A DNA stretch of 64,000 nt, taken from assembly GCF_037893015.1 (NCBI RefSeq), contig NC_133660.1:284391578-284455577 (forward strand), read 5' to 3'. The position numbers and the translations under genes were made by a program. Under the pieces are notes generated by a model, which was not told the origin of the DNA, did no database searches, and worked only from the letters and a program-made list of their open reading frames with translations. Below, piece after piece: positions 25,817 to 37,350 of this stretch (positions within the stretch are counted from its first letter, which is position 1; every line of letters begins with the position of its first letter). The DNA comes from Macrotis lagotis (taxonomy: Eukaryota; Chordata; Mammalia; Peramelemorphia; Peramelidae).

Positions 25817-28530
25817 TCATGTCTGAGGGGTGGAGTAGAGGCTGTGGTGATGGTGGCCCGCAGGCCCAGCCACCTGGGAGAAGAGGAGCGGTGAGCTTCG
25901 GCTCTGGCTGCCCCCACACCAGCCGGGCTCCCGCCCAATAGCACCGTACCAGCTGCCAGCCCCCAGGTTCCCCGACAGGCTGCAGGGAGAGACGGGGTGA
26001 CTGACCACACAGGCCCCAACAAGCAATGGGCTAGAAAGCAAAGCAAGATGGGACTTGGAGTTCCTCAGGCAGCCAGCCAGAGGTGCCCCAGAACAGGAAA
26101 GCGTGGACCCTTGTCCTTTATCCCAATGTGAAAGGCCAAGGGACAGGGACAGTGGGCAGGAGAGCAATGGCCGCCAAAGCAGGGAGACACCGAGGGATGG
26201 TGTGTGACAGGCCCTGAGGTCCCCAAGGACAAAGGCAACCTGGCCCCCCTCAGACAAGCGGCAGCAGTCTCCGCGGCACCCCCATACCTGGTGCTCTCTC
26301 CCCGACTGTGTTCCCAGGGGCCTCCCTCTTCCTCACAATGTCCAGCCCGGTCAAAGAAGTAGGAACGGGAACTGAAGACCTGCCCATTGATGATCCGGCT
26401 GGTGCTCTTCAGGAGGAGGCCAGAAGCGGTTAGGGTTTCCTCCAAGCTCTTCCTTTCTGACGTCCCCCACCCCCACCAAGTGTTCTTAGCCCTCACAATG
26501 GACCTAGAGGGTAGACAAGGGAGGAGCTTACCAGGTCCTGGGGGGGCCGGTGTACCCGAAAGAAGCCAACAAGCAGGGTGGTGGGCAGCAGCTCCCACAC
26601 AAAGAGGATGAGGCCAAAGACCAGGTAACCCTTGTCCCCGAGATCATTCACCAGGTCAGCCTGCCAGGGGAGGGGAGAGGAAAGAGACCCGTAGAAGACC
26701 AAGATGATGCCAGAGAGAGGAGAGAGGAGCCCAGTGATGCCTGCCAAGGGTGGGGCCCTGAGGATGAAGAGGAGCCCAGTCACGCACCCACCTGGTCAGA
26801 GACGTTGTACCAGTCATAATCGAAGGAGTCCAGCCGGCTGTGGGGGGCCAGCGCCAGGGCTGCCAAATTGTAGCAGGCCCGGCTGGCATAGAGCAGGACC
26901 ATGGCTCCACCCATGGCTGCGGCCTGGCACACGCTGGTCCCCTGGACACACAGAGAGGAGTGCTCCCTTCAGTCTAGCATCAAGTCTGAGCTGCCCCTCC
27001 CTCGGGGGGGGGCACCCTGGAATAATTCCAGGATCATCCCCTGAGTCAGTCCCTACCTTGGCCTCCAGGTAGATGCTGGTGGAGGGGGCACGCCGGGCCA
27101 CCAGGCAGAGGCAAGCAGCCAGCGAGAGGGCACAGATCACAAAGAGCGAGTCGCTCACCAGAACTCGCACCAGCAGCAAGGCCCAGGGCTGTGTCCGGCG
27201 CCGGCGGGACAGTGTGGCGCACAACACATTCACCAGGAGGAAGAGTAGGGAAGCCCCAACAAACGCCCCCCGCACGGCCAGCCTGTGACCCACAGGTTCC
27301 GGTCAGTCCCCTCCCCAGCCGCCCCTGACCGGAACCAGCCACGCAGGATTCCCCCACCCCTGGATGCAAGCAGCCTCAGGAGACCCTTGGGCCAGCACCC
27401 TCCCTGGCAGAGTCAGGGCCACCAGGGAACCAGTGGGGGCCTGGCACCACCAGACCAGGAGCAGACGGCCAGACCACCCCGTGGAGCCTTGTCCACACTG
27501 TAGTCTCACCACAGCCCCATCTAGCTTATGGGGCAGGGACAGGTAACTGGCAGGCACGCTGACCCACCCGCTCCTGGGACTCATGGGCGGAGGGCCTCGG
27601 CAGGAATACTTACAGGCCCCTGCTCATCTCTGGGTGCTGCTTTGTCTTTGCTTTGAACACCACCTAGGTCAGAAGGGGAGGAACGTAAATGAGAGCCCTG
27701 GTTGCTGGATCCCGGGGCCACGATGGGGCCACAATCTGACCCTGCAGCCTCCACTAGGCAGCCACAGAGCCCCCAGGCTGGCCCTCCTCCTGACCCTGCA
27801 GTCACAATGGGGCCAGTTTGACCCTGCAGGCACGATGGGGTCACACTCTGACCCCACAGCCACAGTGGGGGTTACAGAGCTCCTGGGCTGGGCCTCCTGA
27901 CCCCGCAGCAATGATGAGGCCTCAATCGGATCCCCAGCCACAGCAGGGCCACAGCGGGGGCCACGGAGCTCCCAGGCTGGGCCGACTGATCACAACGGGG
28001 GCAGTCTGACCCCACAGCCATAGTGGGGCCCACAGAGCTCCCAGGGTGGGCCTCCTGACCCCACTACACAATGGGGCCAATCTGACCCCAGAGCCGCCAC
28101 AGGGCCACAGAGTTCCCGGGCAGGCTGCCTGTCTTCACCTTCCCCTCATCTATCCAGATATGGGCCTTGTTACCTGGGCAAAGTAGAGGTTCATGAGTGT
28201 GAGAGTGAAGAACTGGAGACACACAGGGCAGCAGTAGAGCAGCCAGAAGGGGAGGGGGCCCAGGCGGTTGGCTCGAGCGGTGTCTCGGAAGTAGAAGGAG
28301 AAGAGGGTGGTGCGCAGGGCGGCCCACAGCAGGCACAGGGCCAGGAAGACGGTCTGATAGCTGAGTCGCTTGTGCCCATACAGCAGCACCAGCCAGAGCT
28401 GGGCATAGACCGAGAGGAAGAGCAGGCCGTACAGCGTGGTGTAGGCAGCGGTCAGTCCCAGAGTCACCGCCGGGGGTAGCGCGGGCACCAGCCCCGCGGC
28501 GGGCACCGGCCCGGACAGATTGCCCTCCAT
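25817..28530 (-). CDS. GPR137: Integral membrane protein GPR137
   Basis: GPCR-like multi-pass protein. Family members sit in the lysosomal membrane and promote Rag/mTORC1 signalling. Exons 28174-28530, 27614-27663, 27057-27282, 26792-26941, 26532-26660, 26288-26406 and 25817-25979 keep phase throughout and give 397 aa. N-terminal sequon N4-L-S is present. TM1 spans about residues 22-41, followed by [40 protein letters not shown], a long loop with [13 protein letters not shown], then [37 protein letters not shown] and [20 protein letters not shown]. The C-tail has [14 protein letters not shown] and ends [11 protein letters not shown], nearly identical to human. An acceptor at 28,560 shows a non-coding exon upstream. 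Confidence 0.96.
27715..28125. repeat. Minisatellite in GPR137 intron 1
   Basis: Degenerate tandem copies, roughly 80-95 bp long, of a unit built from cacagagctcccaggctggg, cctcctgaccc, and cagccacaatggggccaatc-type blocks. At least five imperfect copies are visible. The boundaries are approximate. Confidence 0.75.
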
Positions 28531-28799
28531 GCCGGCGGGTCCAGGGGAGGCTGAGGAGGCCTGGAAAGAGTTTGAATCCGAGGAGATGGGGCAGAAGAAG
28601 GCTGGACCGGGAGAAAAGGCCCCCGAGGCCACCGCCCCCCAAGTCAGCCTCTCCTTGCTGCCATTGGGGAACCTGGGAGGAGGGGGCCGGTCTGGGGGGC
28701 GACCCTGCCGGCTGGGCCCCCACCCCCACACAGACAGCCGGCTCGGGCCCCAGACGGGGCCTTCCCAGCCAGAGCCCCGCTTCTTACCTCCCTCCCCAA

Positions 28800-29610
28800 G
28801 TGTCGGGCGCGCTCCCTCCTGGGCCTGGGGTCTCGGCCCGGGGTGACAGGGGCAGTGGGGGGAGTTGGGGGCCTTCACCGACCCGGGGTGACCCCACGCT
28901 CAGAAGGGCTCCGGGGGGGCCGGGCGGCCGCCCCGCTCCCAGGGGCTTGGGGGCTCCTCTCAGCCCCCCCAGATCTCTGCGGGCAGGGCTCCCCGTCTGG
29001 GGGTCAGTCGGGGGCGGGGTCTCGCCTCCTCCCTCCCGCGGCAGGGGGGCGCCGGGGGTGCCGGGGGCCGCGCTGCGCTGCGCCCCGGGGGAGCCGGCGC
29101 CGCTGCCGGGACCGGGCTCGGGCTCCCCGGCTCCCGGCTCCCGGCTCCCCGGCTCCCGGCTCCCGGCTGCCGGCTCCGCCTCCGCCCCCGCCGCCTCCTC
29201 GGCCGCCTCCGCCTCCGGGCGCCGCCGCGCCTGCGCTGCGCCGGGCCCTACGCAAAGGGCGCAGCGACCCGCCCGGGCCCGGGGCGGGGAGGGGGCGCCG
29301 GGAGCGCGCGCGCGCCGCCGCTGGCGTAACCTGGGCCGGGAATGGCCTCGCTCCGTGCCGCGGGCGGGCGGGCGGGCGCCCGGGGAGGCGGGGCCGTCGC
29401 CATGGAGACGAGGGGGCGGCCGCACCAGCGGCCGGGAAACCCCGCTCCTTGGCAGCCAATCCCCGGCCGCCATCGCGGCCCCGCCCCCGAGCCCGGTCCA
29501 GACGGGATCCCTCAGTGGCTCCCGAGGACGCAGTCACGAATTTCCGCCCCTACCCAAGATGGCTGCCAGGCCCCGCCTCCCCCATGTTAACCCTTTCTTG
29601 TGCAAAGCAG
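28800..29610 (-). promoter_or_regulatory. GPR137: GPR137 CpG-island promoter region
   Basis: CpG-dense sequence with Sp1 boxes, an inverted CCAAT near 29,454 (cagccaat) and a YY1-type aagatggctgcc near 29,556. Short direct repeats (gctcccggctccccggctcc) lie at 29,112-29,170. The start site is inferred. Confidence 0.5.
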
Positions 29611-29899
29611 ATGCTGCACAGCTGAGGACCGGCGCTGAGTGGCGACTTGAAGCCTTCTCCCCACGTTAATAATCTGAATAATAACCGTCGTCGAAGTACA
29701 ATCAGTTTCCGAAACCGTATTTCTGGTAAAACAAAAAAAGGCTGATTTCTCTTTGAACACGTCTCAGCCTTCACATCTGGCTCACCTTTGCCCCTGGGTC
29801 AGGGGTCAGGTGAAGCGCTGCCCCGAGTTCCAAAGGAGTCAGAAAGCTGGAAGCCTTGGCCTGCCCTCAGGACGCTGGAAATCCAGGAGGGCATAATGG

Positions 29900-30240
29900 G
29901 CAGAGTCTCTGGCTAGAGCCAGGAACACGAAACACAGACTTCTTCAAAATTGCAATTTCTGATTTCTCTGATCCATGATGCCTAAATTGCAAATTTTGGC
30001 AGAAGAATTCTAATTTGCCCCCCCCCTTTACCGATCTGGAAAATCATAGGAGAGAAAAAGGACAGGTGGCTAGAAGGCCACTGGCCAACCTCCCAGACAG
30101 GCTTCCCAGGAGGCCTCCGCTTTGTCTTGGATAAAGGCTCCCCCTTCTCTCTGTTAGAGGAGTCATCTTGGACAGATGACCTCCATCTACAGGCCTACAC
30201 TAAATCCTAGGGAATAAAACTTCATGTCTAAACCATATTT
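29900..30240 (+). mobile_element. Endogenous retrovirus LTR fossil
   Basis: A fragment with an LTR-like 3' part ending around gaataaaacttcatg. It is related to the LTR-like sequence at 42,395-42,740. Diverged and incomplete. Confidence 0.5.
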
Positions 30241-30252
30241 TGTGTCTTTGTA

Positions 30253-30397
30253 TTTGTTTTTGCAAGGCTTTGGGGTTAAATGACTTGCCCGAAGGCACAC
30301 AGCTAGGTCATTATTAAGTGTCTGAGGTCACATTTGAACTCAGGTCCCCCTGACTCCATGACCAGTGCTCTATCCGCCGCACCACCTAGCCACCCCT
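30253..30397 (-). repeat. tRNA-derived SINE
   Basis: Antisense body from tttttgcaaggctttggggt to gcaccacctagccacccc. Confidence 0.9.
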
Positions 30398-31107
30398 TAG
30401 CCCTCTATTTTTAAAATTCACAGTTGTAAATTTTAGACAGTAGATTAAACAATTTTGACTTGGAAAGGGGTTGGGCTCCCTTTGAACAATGCTTCATGAG
30501 GGATCCCAAAAAGTTAGAACAGATCTTGAACCTAGCCACAGTTGGCCTTTCAAAGAGGAGCCCACCACTTTTTCAACTCAGTTGCTCTATTTTCAAACTT
30601 TTGTTTTGCCGTTGAAATATTCTCTGAATTTGCCATAAGTGATTGAAATTCTTGCCTCTGGTGAGAATTTCCTCTGATCTGATAGTAAACAGTATGAAAG
30701 ACTTGGTTTGGGTGGCCCCCACCTTGTTTGTTTTATGTTTTTATGCCTCCATAAGTGAGACTTTGTTAGGGTAACCTCCCTTTCTTTGTATGTGCATGCC
30801 TGTCTGCTCAGGTACCTGTGTTTATCTCTTACTCTCCTTATATTGGTATTTCTGTTCTTAACTACTGCTAGACTTTAGAATGAGACTTTAGAGATGGAAT
30901 TTCTTCACTGTGTTCTCCAGCCCCTTGCAGACAGTGCCTTTAATTCTCACCAAAACTAAGAGACAGGGCCACCCATGGGAAGGCTCCCAAGATCTCTGTC
31001 CTTTCTTTTTCCTTGAAGATATAGTTGATTGGTAAATGGTGAGATTAAAAAAAATTCTCTTTGCTCTCTTAAAAATCTATTTCTACCTGGTTGGGTTTTG
31101 GTTTTTG

Positions 31108-31110
<3 letters not shown>
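30398..31110. other. Unassigned stretch
   Basis: Moderately A+T-rich, without a recognisable gene. It is probably old mobile-element remains between the two inverted LTR-like pieces. Confidence 0.3.

Positions 31111-31141
<31 letters not shown>
31111..31141. repeat. (GT)n microsatellite
   Basis: About 15 GT units. Confidence 0.95.
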
Positions 31142-31142
<1 letters not shown>

Positions 31143-31244
31143 ATCTCTGGTTCTTGGTTACTTGGGTTAGTTGTCTATTCCATCTACTCTGTCTTGATTG
31201 GCCAAATCTGTTCCACTTTTTATTTTCCTTTCCCTGCCAAAGAA

Positions 31245-31432
31245 GTGCCTTCTAGCCACCTGTCCTTTTTCTCTCCTATGATTTTCCAGATGGGTAAGGG
31301 TGGGGGGGCAAATCAGAATTTTTCTGCCAAAATTTGTAATTTAGGCATCATGGATAAGATTAAACCAGAAATTGCAATTTTGAAGAAGGAAAGTCTGTTT
31401 TCCTATTCCTGGATCTAAATTTGAGTCAAACC
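31245..31432 (-). mobile_element. Inverted copy of part of the LTR-like sequence at 29,925-30,098
   Basis: Reverse complement of about 170 bp of the earlier piece, with shared words such as aaattgcaatttctg, catgatgcctaaatt and aggacaggtggctagaaggc. Similarity stops at both ends of this segment. Fossil. Confidence 0.75.
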
Positions 31433-31489
31433 CTCATGACTCATTCATTTCTTAAAACTTTGCTCTGTTAACTTGACTAAACAACTCTC

Positions 31490-31515
31490 CTCTCTCTCTC
31501 TCTCTCTCTCTCTCA
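31490..31515. repeat. (CT)n microsatellite
   Basis: About 12 CT units. Confidence 0.9.
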
Positions 31516-31569
31516 TCTCATTCACATTAGGAGGCTTTTCTTTACCTCTCTGTAAATCTAAAAAAAAGA

Positions 31570-31705
31570 TGGGGCAGTGAGGTGGTGTAGTGGATAGAGC
31601 ACCAGGAGTACCTGAGTTCAAATCTAGCCTCAGACATTTAATAATGGCCTACCAGTGAGACCTTGAGCAAGTCACTTAACCCCATTGCCTGAAATAAATT
31701 TTAAA
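31570..31705 (+). repeat. tRNA-derived SINE, internally shortened
   Basis: Lacks the ccctggagtc segment (the copy reads gcaccaggagtacctgag). Confidence 0.85.
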
Positions 31706-31774
31706 CTTCTCAAAAAAGATAGGAAAGGCCAGCTGCTATTTTGAAACCTCAGTTTGTTTTAAGAAAATGGGACA

Positions 31775-31935
31775 AGGAGGTAGCTAGGTGGCGCAGTGGA
31801 TAAAGCACCAGCCCTGGAGTCAGGAGTACCTGGGTTCAAATCCTGTCTCAAACACTTAATAATGACCTAGCTGTGTGGCCTTGGGCAAGCCACTTAACTC
31901 TATTTGCCTTGCAAAAAACTAAAAAAAAAAAAAAA
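31775..31935 (+). repeat. tRNA-derived SINE
   Basis: Full body with a long A-tail that ends at the start of an L1 5' fragment. Confidence 0.9.
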
Positions 31936-31999
31936 GGGACAAGGGGGTAGAGCCAAGATGGTGGAGAGAAACCAGGAACTTCCTTAAGCTCTCCTAGTG

Positions 32000-33124
32000 A
32001 TGTAGGGAAATGATGTAGAGAATTGTGAATGTAGCAGAAGCAAAATCTGTTAAACAGGTGGAGATTCTGCCTCTGGAGATTCTGTCTTCCTTGGATATTG
32101 TTGATTGTATCCTGTCTCTCCTTGACCCTGTTGTTTGTACTTTATCCTCCATTTCCCTCAGGACACTGGTGGGCAGGAATTGAACATGTAAAAATTGGAC
32201 ATCAAGGGAATTCAGGGAGGCCTGGAGAGATTTGCATGAACTGATGCTGAGTGAGATGAGCAGAACCAGAAGAACACTGTCCACCCTAACAGCAACATGG
32301 GGGTGATGATCAACCCTGATGAACTTGCTCATCCCTTCAGTGCAACAGCCAGGGACAATTTTGAGCTATCTGCGATAGAGAATCCCATCTGTATTCAGAG
32401 AAAAAATTATGGACTTTGAACAAAGACCAAAGACTATTACCATCAAATTAGGGGAAAAAAGCATTATATTATAATGCAATTTTACTATCTCATACTTTAT
32501 TTTTCTTCCTTAAGGATATGATTTCTCTCTCATCACCCTCAATTTAGATCAATGTATAACATGGAACCAATGTGAACACTAACAGATTGCCTTCAGTGGG
32601 GGGTGGGGGGAGGGAAGAAAGAATGGGGGGAAATTGTAAAACTCAAAATAAATAAAATCTTTCTTTAAAAAAAAAAACATTGGACATCAAGTACCTTGAG
32701 ACAGGAAGGACCAACATGTAGATTGGAAGTTACCTGGCTCCAAGGTGAAAGTCCACACCCCAAGCACCACCCTCTGTCCAGCCTACAATGTCAGGGTATT
32801 TAACAGGGAGCCAGCATCCCAACCAGAAGGATGGGCCTTCCTCTGGTTCTTGCTTAAACCATGTGGAGCTTAATGAACTTTACCATGTAGCCTGGTTAAC
32901 CCAAGCCTCATTGCTGCCTGCCCTTTTCTTTCTTTCTCTTTCTCTTCCTTTCCAAACTTATCTGAGCCTGCCAGCTGGTCTGCCAAGATTAATTAGCAAT
33001 CCACATGGCTTTCCCTTAAATTCTTCTTCACTTTTATATCATTTTCTTTTGTGTGGTAACTTCTTGAATAAATCTCTATTTTCTTCCACACCTGCATTCC
33101 TCAGTCTGAATCATGGTTCATCAC
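32000..33124 (+). mobile_element. Probable solo LTR fossil of an endogenous retrovirus
   Basis: The sequence ends with an LTR-like polyadenylation region (gaataaatctctattttctt) and a CA terminus. The left edge is approximate. An L1 3' end (32,209-32,677) is inserted in it. No internal retroviral genes are seen. Confidence 0.5.
32209..32677 (+). mobile_element. 5'-truncated L1 LINE 3' end
   Basis: Starts at gggaattcagggaggcctgg (ORF2 C-terminus), with 3'UTR and an aataaataaaatctttcttt tail. Target duplication attggacatcaag lies at 32,196-32,208 and 32,678-32,690. Confidence 0.9.
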
Positions 33125-33851
33125 AGGAGATAATCAAACTCAAGAGGCAACACTAGTCTTCCCTCAGAAACAATGTTAATTAAGCCTCTAAACAGATTTT
33201 GGAAGAACAGAACCCCCAAAAACCAAGTGTAACATGTTCCTGCAAGATCTGTCTTGATAGGTTGGAGAGCAATGTGACCAGGAGCAGGGAGCTGAAACCA
33301 GTTGTGGAGAAGGTCCACCAAAGCAGAGATCTAGAGCAGAGGCCCCAGCCTGAAGGTCAGCAGGTCAGCTAGGAGGGCTCCAGTACAAGTACCCCATACC
33401 TCCCTTTCAGCCGATATGACTGGCCAGCGAACTAGTGGTCTCAGTGTGGAAGGTGTGCCAGCAGGTTCCTCACCCGATCTAAGAAGCTTGGGACAGTGAA
33501 CCAGGTGACTAGAAGCAGAACTCAAAATGAGTAAGAAAAGTTAGAGAAAAGCTGGGACTATTGAAAGTTATTATGGAAACAAGGAGGATCAAAAGGCTTT
33601 CTCAGAAGAGGAGGCAGACAAAAGTAACATGTGGATCCCCAGAGAAGAAGATGAATTGATCTCCCACCCAAAAAGACTTCTTGGAAGAGCTCAAAATGGA
33701 TTTTAATAATCAAATAGAACAATCGGAAAAAGAAATACAAGAGAAATTCAACATCTTGCAAAAGGAAGCACAAAAATTGACTGAAGAAAATAAATTATTT
33801 AAAAATACAGTTGACAAAATGCAAAAAGAAAATAATTCCTTCAAAAATACA

Positions 33852-34003
33852 ATGGGGAGGGCAGCTAGGTGGCACAGTGGATAGAGCACCAGCCTTGGAG
33901 TCAGGAGTACCTGTGTTCAAATCTGGCCTCAGATACTTAATAATTCCCTAGCTGTGTGGCCTTGGGCAAGCCACTTAACCCTATTGCCTTACCAAAAAAA
34001 AAG
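33852..34003 (+). repeat. tRNA-derived SINE inside L1 ORF1
   Basis: Full body with an A-tail, directly after the ORF1 coiled-coil remnant. Confidence 0.9.
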
Positions 34004-34585
34004 TACTGTGTTGTTGCCTTTGCGAATACTTTTTCATAATTTGAATAGATTTTGAAAATTTTATAATTTGATTTTTAGGATAACTTAAAATACGTGTGTA
34101 TTATAATTGTAAATCAAAAGATAGGTTATGAAATTTTTCTAGGAATGTGAAACCCAGATTTGAAATGGTTTAAGATGTGCTCATGTTTTCGGTAGCTTGA
34201 ATTCTAGCATCCTTAAAATGAACACAGTGATAGTACTCTCAGAGTTTCAGAATAAAGGTTAGAAAGTGAAATTCCTATTCTGATATTAACTGTTATGAAA
34301 CAATATATAATTTAGAATGCTAAATTATTCATCTAATGTTTTATTTGATTAAAAAAACAGATCCATGGGCAACTGAGTTTATTTCTAACCCCAGTCTAAA
34401 TGAAATGAAAGCTCTAAAATATGAATTACTCCTTTCATTTGTTTGGATTTGGGATTTAATTGTTTGAAAAACTAATTTAAAATTCATAAGCAATACCAGA
34501 TTATCATCTAATTTACCAATGTCTTCATTTTCAAGATTTCAAGGCCTACTGAGCTCCATGCTAGAGCATTTTAAAGAATGGTGAT
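34004..34585. other. A+T-rich unassigned stretch
   Basis: No coding or RNA signal recognised. Confidence 0.3.
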
Positions 34586-34740
34586 GGGGGCGGCTAGGTG
34601 GCACAGTAGATAAAGCACCAGCCTTGGAGTCAGGAGTAACTGGGTTCAAATCCGGTCTCAGACACTTAATAATTACCTAGCCGTGTGGCCTTGGGCAAGC
34701 CACTTAATCCCATTTGCCTTGCTAAGAAAAAAAAAAAAAT
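34586..34740 (+). repeat. tRNA-derived SINE
   Basis: Full body ggggcggctaggtggcacag to ccatttgccttgctaag, with A-tail. Confidence 0.9.
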
Positions 34741-34795
34741 TATTAACTGAAGTAAAAAAATCTTGTAATCCTAAAAAGGGGATTTAAAACAAAAA

Positions 34796-35550
34796 ACATC
34801 TAGGTGTAAAACCTTATCAAGGATTTTCTGAGTCAAATCTTTGTACAAAATTGGGGTATACTTAAGTTTGTTGTTATCAAAGAGCATATTTGTATATATT
34901 ATATATATATATATATAATACATATATATGTAATATATATGCCTAAAAATATATGCATATGAGAATTTTGGAAGGATAGTTTAAAAATTTGAGTTTTGCA
35001 ATAAGTGTAATTTAATTGGGCTTAAGCAAACCTTTGCCCTTTTGTAACTCCTTTTTTTTTTTTAAGAAATCTTATCTTTCTAAGGACCTTTTGGGTCTTC
35101 ATATGATACAAAATACTTTATATCAATTTGAGTTTGATAAGTTTAAATATTAAAGATATGTTTCTGTTTTAAGACTGAATAAGATCATTAAGATTTTTCC
35201 AAACTAATTTAAGTTTTGTATGTGATTTTAATGCTTAAGCTATAAGTTAATTCTATGGTATTAGCAACTATTTTGTCCAACTTATTTAATTAATAATTTC
35301 TTGGGGACCCTGCATATCTTAAGTTCCATTATTAGATTTTGCTATTTTTATGTCATTTTTTTGTTCTGGAGATATATATTAGAGATCAAATGATAGACTA
35401 TCTCCATATAGAGATGTTTTAGCATAATTGATAAAAAAATCAAGAAGGGCAGTAGGGAAGAGGGCCCCAGCTAAAGTTAATTGTGTCTTAACAATACTTT
35501 TGCTCTCAGCCAACATGACTCAAAGCAAATTGAAATTTCCTTTTGATCCT
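34796..35550 (+). repeat. Left arm of a 760-bp inverted repeat
   Basis: Runs from acatctaggtgtaaaacctt to ccttttgatcct and recurs inverted at 37,666-38,429. It includes an AT microsatellite near 34,890-34,940. No gene is recognised in it. Confidence 0.9.
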
Positions 35551-35675
35551 AACTATTGCAAAGATTTTGAAGGTTTCTGTTGGAATTTTTCCTGGGCCTT
35601 GTCCCCATGAATAGCTATGCGTTCCTGCTTATAGTTCTCAAAGAAAAGTTTCTAGTTTTCAAGATAGTAAAAATA

Positions 35676-35862
35676 GGAGCGGCTAGGTGTTGGAGTGGAT
35701 AGAGCACTGGCCCTGGAGTCAGGAGGACCTGAGTTCAAATCCAGCCTGAGACACTTCATAATTACCTAGCTGGGGCAATTATTGAGTGTCTGAAGTCAAA
35801 TTTGAACTCAGGTCCTCCTGACTCTAGGGTGAGTGCTCTATCTACTGTACCCCCTACTTCAC
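35676..35862. repeat. Two SINE halves head to head
   Basis: A plus-strand SINE 5' half (35,676-35,774) runs straight into an antisense SINE half (35,775-35,862), forming a short fold-back. Confidence 0.8.
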
Positions 35863-36415
35863 ATCATTTCATATGTCTCCCTAGGCTTTTCTGAAATCAT
35901 CATCTTCATCATTTCTTACTGTACAATCATATATCATAGCTTGTTCAGTCACTCCCTAATTTATGAGCATACACCTGTTTCAAAACCTGCAATCACAAAA
36001 AGAGCTGCTATATTTTTGTATAAATGAGTCCTTTTCCCTTTTGTTTAATCTCTTTGGGTTACAAACTTACAAGTTGTAATGATGAATTAATGGGAAGCAC
36101 AGTTTTCTAGTCCTTTGGATGTGGTTCCAAATTGTTTTCCAGACTGGTTGGACCACTTCACAGTTCCACCAATAGTGCATTGGCGTACCTATTTTTCCAC
36201 ATATTCTCTGGCATTTGTCATTTTCCTTTTCTGTCATCTTAGCCAAACTGGTATCTCAGTGTATTAATCTAATGATCTTTGATTTAGAATGTTTTTATAT
36301 GAGTATTAATAACTTTGGATTCTTCTGAAAAGTATCTATTTATATCCTTTTACCATTTAAATTGGGGAATGGCACCTTTATATATTTGAGAAAAGAAATC
36401 TTTATCAGAAAAATT
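35863..36415 (-). mobile_element. Probable antisense L1-type LINE relic
   Basis: Contains antisense phrases common to L1 3' regions, such as ggttccaaattgttttccag, cacagttccaccaatagtgc and catttgtcattttccttttc. Strongly decayed. The family call is tentative. Confidence 0.5.
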
Positions 36416-36421
36416 TGATTT

Positions 36422-36575
36422 TTGTTTTTTTTTTTTTTGCAAGGCAATTGGGGTTAAGTGGCTTGCCCAAGGCCACACAGCTAAGTAATTATTAAGTGTC
36501 TGAGACCGTATTTGAACCCAGGTATTCCTGACTCCAGGGCTGGTGCTTTATCCGCTATGCCAACTAGCCACCCCT
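36422..36575 (-). repeat. tRNA-derived SINE
   Basis: Antisense full body from poly-T to ccaactagccacccc. Confidence 0.9.
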
Positions 36576-36619
36576 AAAATTTGCCTTTTTCTATAAAAAA
36601 TTATTTTCCTAAAAAAATA

Positions 36620-36692
36620 TATTTACCTAGCTGTGTGGCCTTGGGCAAGCCACTTAACCCCATTGCCTTGCAAAAACTAAAAAAAAAAAAAG
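36620..36692 (+). repeat. SINE 3' fragment
   Basis: Only the 3' half (tttacctagctgtgtggcct onward) with an A-tail. Confidence 0.85.
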
Positions 36693-37127
36693 ATAGTAAA
36701 AACAAAAATTTATTATTTGTGGAACATTTTTTCATTAGGATAAAAGCAGCTAAATTATTGTCCAGTAAAAAGGATTTTGCTGTTTTTGATTGCCATTTCC
36801 ATTGTATAGGTAAGAATCATGTTAATATGTGATGTTAATATCACAAGTATAAAATTCAAATTCCCAAAGAATCTCATTTTCTTTTTGAGAACAATACGAA
36901 TATATTTGAGTAGAAGTAGGAAAATTTATAAAATAAACTATGTAAAATTAATTTTGTTGATGAAAAAAGAGTAAAAACATCACTTGTACAAAAAATATTC
37001 ATAGCAGCCCCGTCTGTGGTGGCAAAGAATTGGAAATCAAGTAAATATCCTTCATTTAGGGAATGGCTTATCAAACTGTGGTCTATGTATGTCATGGAAC
37101 ACTATTGTTCTATTAGAAAGCAGGAGG

Positions 37128-37350
37128 GGGGCGGCTAGGTGGCACAGCAGATAAAGCACAGGCCCTGGAGTCAGGAGTACCTGGGTTCAAATCCGGTCTC
37201 AGACACTTAATAATTACCTAGCTGTGTGGCCTTGGGCAAGCCACTTAACTCCATTTGCCTTGCAAAAAAAAAAAAAAAAAGAATGTGACCATTGTGAAAA
37301 ATAAAGAATTTCATTTGGGGGGAAGCTAAAAAAAAATTAAAAAAAAAAAA
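37128..37350 (+). repeat. SINE with extra 3' sequence in one insertion
   Basis: SINE body 37,128-37,263, A run to 37,280, about 48 bp of non-SINE sequence (gaatgtgaccattgtgaaaa onward), then a second A-rich tail. Duplication gaaagcaggagg at 37,116-37,127 and 37,351-37,362 encloses all of it. Confidence 0.85.

Larger units (their letters stand above)
31936..33851 (+). mobile_element. L1 LINE 5' region with ORF1 start, split by an LTR fossil
   Basis: 31,936-31,998 (agagccaagatggtggagag onward) resembles a marsupial L1 5' end. 33,130-33,851 continues with 5'UTR and an ORF1-like coiled coil: QSEKEIQEKFNILQKEAQKL followed by TEENKLFKNTVDKMQKEN. An LTR-like insertion (about 32,000-33,124), itself carrying a later L1 tail, lies between. 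ORF1 is cut by a SINE at 33,852 and ORF2 is absent. Confidence 0.6.

Noticed and set aside
28572-29669. A 365-codon plus-strand frame over the GPR137 island
   Set aside because: CpG-island artefact, antisense to the GPR137 5' region.
33558-33773. A minus-strand 71-codon frame rich in Phe and Leu
   Set aside because: It is the antisense of L1 ORF1 coiled-coil sequence.
35428-35610. A 60-codon frame ending FCWNFSWALSP, considered as an unknown gene
   Set aside because: It lies across the end of the inverted-repeat arm, and the other copies do not keep the frame. Treated as repeat.
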